Below are positions 1-4,454 of a DNA stretch of 8,522 bases, piece by piece (the first letter of the stretch is position 1; the number at the start of each line of letters is the position of its first letter). The notes beneath the pieces were generated by a model. It did not search any database and was not told where the DNA came from. It saw only the letters and a list, made by a program, of their open reading frames with translations. Both the position numbers and the translations under genes were made by a program. Source of the stretch: Peptococcaceae bacterium (GTDB lineage: Bacteria > Bacillota > DSM-12270 > Thermacetogeniales > Thermacetogeniaceae); NCBI GenBank assembly GCA_003160265.1, contig PLQY01000040.1, positions 5,560 to 14,081 on the forward strand. The letters run 5' to 3'.

Positions 1-392
1 TAGTTGCGGCGACAGCCGATCTGGCGGAATCCGAGGCTCTTGTATAGAATGCGGGCCGAGCTGTTCGAAGGGCGGACTTCCAGGATCATGGTGGTTGCTC
101 CATGGCACCGGGCGTTGTTGATCAGGGTGTTCATGAAGATCTTCCCCAGGCCCTGGCCGCGCCAATCCGGGTGAACGGCAATGGTGGTGATATGCGCCTC
201 CCCGGAGAAAAGCCACAAGCCACAGTATCCCACCACCTTGCCATCGTGAATGGCTACGGTATAGAACGCAAACTTGTTCCTCAGTTCACTGAGAAAGGCG
301 TGGTCAGCCCAGGGGGTTGGAAAGGAAGCATTCTCAATCACCAGGATCTCCGGAATATCGCCTTTTTCCATGTTACGGAGTTCGATCTCCAC
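1..392 (-). CDS. rimI: Ribosomal protein alanine N-acetyltransferase RimI, partial (C-terminus outside window)
   Basis: GNAT-family acetyltransferase that moves an acetyl group from acetyl-CoA to the N-terminal alanine of a ribosomal protein (S18 in E. coli). About 130 residues are present and the gene runs off the left edge. Visible features are the N-terminal strand and helix with the family signature ENASFPTPW, the strand AHITTIAVHP, the acetyl-CoA pyrophosphate loop WRGQGLGK, and the late motif EVRPSNSSARILYKSLGF. The chosen start is GTG at 392, because AAGGTGA (406-400) lies 7 nt upstream and the resulting N-terminus (VEIELRNMEKGDIPEIL) fits the family; an ATG at 371 would remove the first strand. 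It lies 54 nt after the tsaB stop and is read in the same frame, in the common order tsaE-tsaB-rimI. Family assignment is secure; the exact acetylation substrate is inferred from homology. Confidence 0.93.
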   Translation of the reverse strand, partial: MEIELRNMEKGDIPEILVIENASFPTPWADHAFLSELRNKFAFYTVAIHDGKVVGYCGLWLFSGEAHITTIAVHPDWRGQGLGKIFMNTLINNARCHGATTMILEVRPSNSSARILYKSLGFRQIGCRRN

Positions 393-446
393 CGAATCAT
401 CACCTTCAATTGACCACAGGGGACGGAGGAGTGTGCCCCCATCCCA

Positions 447-1157
447 TCACTTGCACCTGATGGCCGGCGGTTTCACATATAGCGCCCGGATCGCGGGCAG
501 CCGGGTGTCCCCTTGCCGCTGCTCCAGGGCATTCTGCCCCACGGTGGCGACCAGCGCCGCCCGCGGCCACAACTGGGCCGGCTCCGCCAGAGCAGCCCGG
601 TCGCCCAGGGCCTCCCGCAACACATCCCACCAGGCCAGCGCACCCTCACCGGTAAAAGTCACCCTGGCGCGCAGGTCATTCTGCAGGCGGTCGGCGATAC
701 GCCGGGGATCGACAGCCAGGTAGCCGCTTAGTCGCTTCATCCCCTCGGGCGCCCAAACGGGTGCGCCCGGCACGCTCACATAAAAAGAGGCGTAAACCTC
801 CTGCGCCCTGGCTGTCAGAACCGGGCAGATCAATCCAGGAGTTCCGTGCAGGCCTTCGGCCAGAGCGTCCAGAGTGGGTACCCCGATCAGGGGCTTCCTG
901 AGAGTGTGCGCAAAGGCCTTGGCAGTGGCTATACCGACCCGCAACGACGTAAACGAGCCGGGACCGACAGACACGGCAAAAACATCGATATCCTGAAGGG
1001 CCATTCCCAGGCCCGACAGCACCTGGTCGACCACTGGAAGCAGGTGTTCCATATGGCCCTGCCTGATGTTCAAACCGGCTTCCCCTAAAATACGCCGGTC
1101 TTCCACGACCGCTGCCGAAACCATTGGTGTTGAAGTCTCTATTCCGAGAACCCGAAT
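447..1157 (-). CDS. tsaB: tRNA t6A biosynthesis protein TsaB (YeaZ), probable ATT start
   Basis: Non-catalytic ASKHA-fold partner that binds TsaD and, with TsaE and TsaC, is needed to make N6-threonylcarbamoyladenosine at position 37 of tRNAs. With the start at 1157 the protein is 236 residues, close to E. coli TsaB (231). Residues 1-11 read (M/I)RVLGIETSTP, the usual first strand and LGIxTST motif. HMEHLLP is at 35-41, GPGSFTSLRVG at 65-75 and QEVYASFY near 119-126. The family aspartate in the usual DAR(x)xE(V/I)Y motif is Thr115 here. The first ATG in frame is at 1124, but using it would delete the LGIETST strand. Between the preceding in-frame TAA (1176-1174) and that strand, no ATG, GTG or TTG exists; ATT at 1157-1155 sits exactly where homologues have Met, 11 nt after AAGGAG (1174-1169). 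The start lies inside tsaE with a 19 bp overlap, suggesting coupled translation. A sequencing indel is the alternative explanation. Function is secure; start is moderately sure. Confidence 0.9.
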   Translation of the reverse strand: MRVLGIETSTPMVSAAVVEDRRILGEAGLNIRQGHMEHLLPVVDQVLSGLGMALQDIDVFAVSVGPGSFTSLRVGIATAKAFAHTLRKPLIGVPTLDALAEGLHGTPGLICPVLTARAQEVYASFYVSVPGAPVWAPEGMKRLSGYLAVDPRRIADRLQNDLRARVTFTGEGALAWWDVLREALGDRAALAEPAQLWPRAALVATVGQNALEQRQGDTRLPAIRALYVKPPAIRCK

Positions 1158-1615
1158 CTCTGTGACAACTCCTTAACCAGCATTTGATAGCGTCCACCCG
1201 TGGGAATAAACTGCAGGCGCCGATCGCAATCTGAATGGTCCACGGGATCGATCCGCACCTCCAGAAACTCTGCCGGCAATGCCTCAGGGATCAGGTTGCC
1301 CCACTCGATCAGGGCTATTCCCATGTCCCCCAGGTACTCCTCCCAGCCGATATCTTCCAAGTCCCGCATCGTCCGCAAGCGGTAAAAATCGCAGTGGAAT
1401 ACCGGACACTTGCCCCGGTATTCCTGGACAATCAGAAAGCTGGGGCTGGAAACGCCGTCGCAGCCCAGCCCCCTGGCCACCCCGCGCACAAAGACGGTCT
1501 TGCCGGCGCCCAATTCCCCCACCAGCGAAACTACATCGCCGGGAGCCAACCGTTCGCCCAGTTCCTCGCCGATCATCTCCGTGTACTCGGGGTTCGGGGA
1601 GGCTATCTTCCACAC
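1139..1615 (-). CDS. tsaE: tRNA t6A biosynthesis ATPase TsaE (YjeE)
   Basis: P-loop ATPase that binds the TsaB-TsaD complex and drives turnover in t6A synthesis. With the GTG start at 1615 it has 158 residues, near the usual length (E. coli 153). It shows Walker A GELGAGKT at 33-40, SSPSF at 56-60 (normally SPTF), HCDFYRL at 74-80 and the EW pair at 104-105, all in family order. The frame is open to 1675, with an ATG at 1639 as an alternative start. GTG is preferred because AGGCGGTGAT (1631-1622), nearly the full anti-Shine-Dalgarno complement, lies just upstream. The predicted transcript start near 1640 would also leave the ATG at 1639 without a leader. The 3' end overlaps tsaB by 19 bp. It is the first gene of the minus-strand operon. 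Family call is very sure; the start is likely. Confidence 0.94.
   Translation of the reverse strand: MWKIASPNPEYTEMIGEELGERLAPGDVVSLVGELGAGKTVFVRGVARGLGCDGVSSPSFLIVQEYRGKCPVFHCDFYRLRTMRDLEDIGWEEYLGDMGIALIEWGNLIPEALPAEFLEVRIDPVDHSDCDRRLQFIPTGGRYQMLVKELSQRFGFSE
1155..1174 (-). promoter_or_regulatory. Ribosome binding site and ATT start of tsaB
   Basis: AAGGAG (1174-1169) lies within the tsaE 3' end. An in-frame TAA (1176-1174) overlaps it, so tsaB translation cannot begin further upstream. The following tsaB-frame codons are GTT, GTC, ACA, GAG and ATT, then CGG GTT CTC GGA ATA GAG. Only ATT (1157-1155) is a known rare initiator in a position that gives the family N-terminus. The 11 nt spacing is somewhat long. 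Confidence 0.5.
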
Positions 1616-1621
1616 CTGGAC

Positions 1622-1631
1622 ATCACCGCCT
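1622..1631 (-). promoter_or_regulatory. Strong Shine-Dalgarno that decides the tsaE start
   Basis: AGGCGGTGAT matches AGGAGGTGAT in 9 of 10 positions and ends 6 nt before GTG at 1615. It lies inside the coding frame if the ATG at 1639 were used, which argues for the internal GTG start. Confidence 0.6.
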
Positions 1632-1646
1632 ACCGTCATCCAGTCT

Positions 1647-1675
1647 ATTATATCCGTTGTTTCCGCCGCTAACAA
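1647..1675 (-). promoter_or_regulatory. Sigma-A-type promoter for tsaE-tsaB-rimI
   Basis: On the minus strand the -35 box TTGTTA (1675-1670, 4 of 6 matches to TTGACA) and the perfect -10 box TATAAT (1652-1647) are separated by exactly 17 nt. The expected transcript start is near 1640, giving a leader of about 25 nt before the GTG of tsaE that contains its ribosome binding site. Promoter, leader and start codon therefore agree. Confidence 0.65.
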
Positions 1676-1975
1676 GAATTAGAAGTACAGGCTCGCCATT
1701 CACGAATTCCATCCGGTCCGGGGCCGATATGAAACTGACCCACGAGGAGTTAGGGGTTTGCCGGATCAGGGCGGTCGCACCGGGCTGTTTAAAACAGAGC
1801 AGGAGAAGAACCGCCCGGCGTTTAATTATAAGGAATGCCGCCTCCTCCCCACCCGGCGGTCAATGCTGAGCAAAAACGCCAGCACGCTTGGCCAATTTTA
1901 TTGTGAGCACGTCAGGGCACGGTGGAACTATTCTCCGGCAGCCCGTCACGAACGAGACAACAGGAGTGAGATCAC
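1676..1975. other. Divergent intergenic region between tsaE and the DUF815 ATPase gene
   Basis: This 300 nt stretch holds no convincing gene. A 46-codon plus-strand frame from ATG 1729 lacks a ribosome binding site. The stretch contains a perfect inverted repeat CTGTTT-A-AAACAG (1785-1797) nested inside a wider 7 bp repeat (1769-1775 with 1810-1816), plus a further complementary segment at 1855-1860. TATAAT-like boxes occur near 1825-1832 on both strands, but none has a convincing -35 partner, so the promoter of the plus-strand gene could not be placed. Confidence 0.6.
1769..1816. repeat. Nested inverted repeats (possible operator or RNA hairpin)
   Basis: The outer arms GGGCGGT (1769-1775) and ACCGCCC (1810-1816) are perfectly complementary over 7 bp. 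Between them lies the inner perfect repeat CTGTTT (1785-1790) and AAACAG (1792-1797) around a single A. The right outer arm can also pair over 6 bp with GGCGGT at 1855-1860, so two foldings compete. No T-run follows, so it is not a standard terminator. Function is unknown. Confidence 0.4.
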
Positions 1976-3361
1976 ATGACAGAAGATGTTTTATCGTTGG
2001 AATCCCTGGCGCTGAAAAACGCCGGGCTGGCCCTGGATTCCCTGACCGTATACAGGAGCCTGCTTGACGGGGACCGGGTGATCGGCCGCCTGCGGGCGCT
2101 GATCGACTTTTGCCGGCAGGGTCGGGTGGAACTGGGGGTTTTTCTCAACCATTACGGCGATTTCTTCGAGGCCCTAGCCGACAGCGCCGCCGACTCTCTG
2201 GATGATTACCTGATCGAAGTGATCCTCTTCCACGACAATTCATTTACCCGTAGCCTGGAGAACGGGTGCCGCCTCCCTAACCCCCTGGCGCCGGCGGCGG
2301 CCCACGACCTGGACTGTCTCCAGCAACTGGCAGGCCTTGCCCCGGCGGTGTTCAAGGCTCAGGCAACGAAACACTGCTGCAGTTCCGAAGCGGAGCTGGC
2401 GCTGTTGAAGCGCCTTCCGGAATGGCAGCATCGCCGGGGGAAGAACCAGGAACACCACACCTGCCGGCACGAAGAACTGAGGAACGGCATCATGGCCAGC
2501 AGCCGCTGGAGCGACCGGCTGGATGATCTGATCGCCTTTCACCGCCGGTACGGGGCCGGAATCCTGGCCAAGTACCAGGCGTTTTACTGGGACCATACGG
2601 CCGGCTGCCTGAGAGGCATCGACGACCCGGACCCCGTGACCCTGTCGGATCTCATCGGTTACGAGGCCGAGCGCGCCGACGTCATCGAGAACACGCTGCA
2701 GTTCCTGGACGGCTGGCCCGCCAACAACGTGCTCCTCTATGGAGACCGGGGCACCGGCAAGTCATCCACCGTCAAGGCCCTGCTGAACGAGTATCACGAG
2801 CGCGGCCTGCGCTTGGTGGAAGTACCCAAAACCCAACTGTTCGACTTTCCCGACATCATCAGGCACCTCAAGGTACGGGGCAAGAAATTCATCGTCTTCG
2901 TGGACGACCTGTCCTTCGAAGACAGCGAGAGCAGTTACATCGCCCTGAAGGCGGTGCTGGAGGGAGGCCTGGAGCACAGGCCGGGCAACGTGTTGATCTA
3001 CGCCACCTCCAACCGGAGGCACCTGATCATGGAGCGCTTCGGCGACCGGGAGGGCCCCGCCATGTCCACTGGACATGGCACCGCCGCTCGCGTCAAGGAT
3101 GAGGTGCATGCCGGGGACACCGTGCAGGAAAGGCTCTCGCTGGCGGACCGGTTCGGGATCACGGTGATCTTCCCGACCCCGGACCAGGACCGGTACCTGG
3201 AGATCGCGGAAGGGATTGCAGCTAAGAGAGGACTCCCGATTGACCGGGAGCAGTTGCAGCGAGCCGCCCTGAGATGGGAACGCTGGCACAACGGCATCTC
3301 CCCCAGGAGCGCCCGGCAGTTCGTGGACTGGCTGGAGGGAAAGATCAAAGGCAAGCGCTGA
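1976..3361 (+). CDS. DUF815-family AAA-like ATP-binding protein
   Basis: A 461-residue predicted cytoplasmic ATPase of the DUF815 family, whose cellular role is not established. The N-terminal 200 residues are mostly helical with a Cys/His-containing stretch near 130-165. The nucleotide-binding part has Walker A GDRGTGKS at 256-263, Walker B FIVFVDDL ending near 311, and the family signature YATSNRRHL. DTVQERLSLADRFG, ITVIFPTPDQ and the C-terminal helical lid with SARQFVDWL follow. Between DREG and DEVHAGDT there are about 14 extra residues (PAMSTGHGTAARVK, near 361-374) encoded around a perfect DNA palindrome; this loop varies in length across the family. Start ATG is well supported by AGGAGTGA (1962-1969) 9 nt upstream of the start, measured from AGGAG. 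The gene is divergent from tsaE and its end overlaps the converging C26 peptidase gene by 17 bp. Family membership is sure; function is unknown. Confidence 0.9.
   Translation: MTEDVLSLESLALKNAGLALDSLTVYRSLLDGDRVIGRLRALIDFCRQGRVELGVFLNHYGDFFEALADSAADSLDDYLIEVILFHDNSFTRSLENGCRLPNPLAPAAAHDLDCLQQLAGLAPAVFKAQATKHCCSSEAELALLKRLPEWQHRRGKNQEHHTCRHEELRNGIMASSRWSDRLDDLIAFHRRYGAGILAKYQAFYWDHTAGCLRGIDDPDPVTLSDLIGYEAERADVIENTLQFLDGWPANNVLLYGDRGTGKSSTVKALLNEYHERGLRLVEVPKTQLFDFPDIIRHLKVRGKKFIVFVDDLSFEDSESSYIALKAVLEGGLEHRPGNVLIYATSNRRHLIMERFGDREGPAMSTGHGTAARVKDEVHAGDTVQERLSLADRFGITVIFPTPDQDRYLEIAEGIAAKRGLPIDREQLQRAALRWERWHNGISPRSARQFVDWLEGKIKGKR
3059..3079. repeat. Perfect palindrome inside the DUF815 gene
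   Basis: GCCATGTCCA (3059-3068) and TGGACATGGC (3070-3079) are perfect inverted copies of 10 bp around a single C. It lies in frame within the loop that is longer than in typical family members and could form a tight hairpin in the mRNA. Confidence 0.8.
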
Positions 3362-4049
3362 CCAGTGCCCGAAACAGGGAGGCCGCCGCCTGGTCGTGTT
3401 CCCACATTACTTCCGGATGCCACTGCACCCCCAACAGCCAGGGTTGGCCGGACGCCTCCACCCCCTCGATCACGCCGTCATCTGCCAGGGCAGTCGCCTG
3501 CAGCCCGGGGGCAACGTCCTTGATCGCCTGGTGGTGGAGGCTGTTAACCTGCAGTCTGGTTGCGCCCAGGATATCGGACAGCCTGCTGCCCTGGCACAGC
3601 GTCACCGAATGGGCGGGATACCGGCGGGGAGCATCCTGCATGTGCTGCAGCGACTGGGGCTGCTGGGACGCCAGGTCCTGGTAGAGGGTGCCGTCCAAAG
3701 CGACGTTGATCACCTGGAGCCCGCGGCAGATACCCAGCACCGGCTTTCCCAGGTCGACCATCAACCGAAGCATCCCGATCTCAAAATCGTCCCGCTCCGG
3801 GTCAAACTTCCCCAATTTCCAGTGGGGCTGCTCACCGAACAGAGCGGGGCACACGTCCCCACCGCCGGAGAGCAAGAGGGCGTCGATCCTTCCGGCACAG
3901 ATCAGCAGTTCATCCTGATCCGCCAGCGGCGGCAGCAGCAGGGGAACGCCCCCCGCCTGCCGGATACCCCCGATGTAGTTGTGCCGGCAGTAGTAGTTCC
4001 CCTGCTCGGCGTTGTGGGCGGTGGTGATTCCGATACAAGGCCTGGCCAT
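3345..4049 (-). CDS. Gamma-glutamyl-gamma-aminobutyrate hydrolase-like protein (peptidase C26, class I glutamine amidotransferase fold)
   Basis: A 234-residue soluble hydrolase of the PuuD-like peptidase C26 family, whose members cleave gamma-glutamyl amide bonds, for example in putrescine breakdown. The catalytic triad is visible: nucleophile Cys108 in GICRGLQ, and His211 and Glu213 in QWHPE. Other family motifs are ITT at 8-10, SGGGD at 61-65, the RDDFE segment near 86-90 and NSLHHQ at 169-174. Start ATG at 4049 is chosen because AGGATGG (4065-4059) lies 9 nt upstream; an in-frame TTG at 4073 would add eight residues. No putrescine pathway genes (puuA, puuB, puuC) are nearby, so the substrate is uncertain and another gamma-glutamyl compound is equally possible. 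It converges on the DUF815 gene with a 17 bp overlap and no terminator between them. Confidence 0.9.
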   Translation of the reverse strand: MARPCIGITTAHNAEQGNYYCRHNYIGGIRQAGGVPLLLPPLADQDELLICAGRIDALLLSGGGDVCPALFGEQPHWKLGKFDPERDDFEIGMLRLMVDLGKPVLGICRGLQVINVALDGTLYQDLASQQPQSLQHMQDAPRRYPAHSVTLCQGSRLSDILGATRLQVNSLHHQAIKDVAPGLQATALADDGVIEGVEASGQPWLLGVQWHPEVMWEHDQAAASLFRALVSACL

Positions 4050-4136
4050 GTCGTCTAACCATCCTGTCTCCAAATTTTTAGAACAAATCCCGGGGGGGGA
4101 TTGCGAAACGCTGGCTGCTCCAAAACCCCCGTGTCT

Positions 4137-4271
4137 TCAAATGACAATATAAGTCAATGAATAGTATATTCCCTGTATCTTAGAAAAAGCAACCTGCACA
4201 TCGGAGATGATCATTCTCTGTTCTAGCTGGAACTTGGCCATCGTCCGCCAGCAAGCCTCAAACAATTGCAC
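4137..4271 (-). CDS. Candidate small protein, 44 residues, unknown function
   Basis: A short minus-strand frame starts at GTG 4271 and ends at TGA 4139-4137. It is preceded by TTAGGAG (4284-4278) with 6 nt spacing, which is as good a ribosome binding site as those of the long genes here. The peptide begins (M)QLFEACWRTMAKFQLEQ, contains no proline or histidine, is likely helical, and ends in a hydrophobic stretch rich in Ile, Tyr and Val. It is not recognised as any known family. It lies 87 nt upstream of the C26 peptidase gene on the same strand and could be co-transcribed with it. It could also be the remnant of a longer gene or chance. Evidence is the ribosome binding site and plausible composition only. 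Confidence 0.35.
   Translation of the reverse strand: MQLFEACWRTMAKFQLEQRMIISDVQVAFSKIQGIYYSLTYIVI
4141..4170 (+). promoter_or_regulatory. Possible promoter for recQ
   Basis: ATGACA (4141-4146, 5 of 6 matches to TTGACA) and TATATT (4165-4170, 5 of 6) are separated by 18 nt. The -10 box shares sequence with the opposing minus-strand -10 box. The leader would be about 280 nt, which is long, so a nearer start that was not recognised is possible. Confidence 0.3.
4163..4192 (-). promoter_or_regulatory. Possible promoter for the C26 peptidase gene
   Basis: On the minus strand TTGCTT (4192-4187) and TATACT (4168-4163) are spaced by 18 nt. The -10 box is good (5 of 6) and the -35 is weak. It lies inside the candidate small ORF, so the two proposals may be alternatives. 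Confidence 0.3.
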
Positions 4272-4454
4272 AATGAACTCCTAAGAGCGGTGAGCGGAAA
4301 GACATTCCCTGCTTATGAATTGGGCTGATTTGGCATGATGCCGTGGCGGAGTTGCACAAGAAGGAATCTGCCGTTATTTAACGAAAAAATATCAAAGTCA
4401 TTTTGGTTTTTGTATTCCTGGGGATCATCGGTAAATCGGTTTGGAGTGGCTTAT

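Larger units (their letters stand above)
4074..4454. other. AT-rich divergent region between the C26 peptidase gene and recQ
   Basis: About 380 nt that is visibly richer in A and T than its neighbours. It contains a candidate 44-residue minus-strand ORF and possible divergent promoters around 4141-4192. The recQ frame is also open upstream to an ATG at 4335, but that extension has no family similarity and no good ribosome binding site. No tRNA, riboswitch motif or SOS (LexA) box was recognised. Confidence 0.5.

Noticed and set aside
1235..1672. Long open frame of 145 codons on the plus strand opposite tsaE
   Set aside because: It is antisense to a clear TsaE gene, has no ribosome binding site and encodes no recognisable domain. 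GC-rich coding DNA commonly gives such open antisense frames.
1729..1869. 46-codon plus-strand frame beginning MKLTHEELGVCRIRAVAPG, faintly like the start of a FeoA-type protein
   Set aside because: There is no ribosome binding site, the likeness stops after about 18 residues and does not resume in another frame, and inverted repeats run through it. Treated as non-coding.
3396..4058. 220-codon plus-strand frame opposite the C26 peptidase gene
   Set aside because: The opposite strand carries intact catalytic Cys, His and Glu motifs and a ribosome binding site. The plus-strand frame has neither domain nor start signal.
4091..4132. G-run and C-run (CGGGGG and CCCCCG) that could form a terminator stem
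   Set aside because: The stem would be only 6 bp with a loop near 28 nt and no T-run on either strand. It lies upstream of the minus-strand gene start, where a terminator is not expected.
4335..4454. 40-residue N-terminal extension of RecQ from ATG 4335
   Set aside because: It has no similarity to RecQ, comes from AT-rich DNA and lacks a good ribosome binding site, whereas TTG 4455 has GGAG at the right distance.
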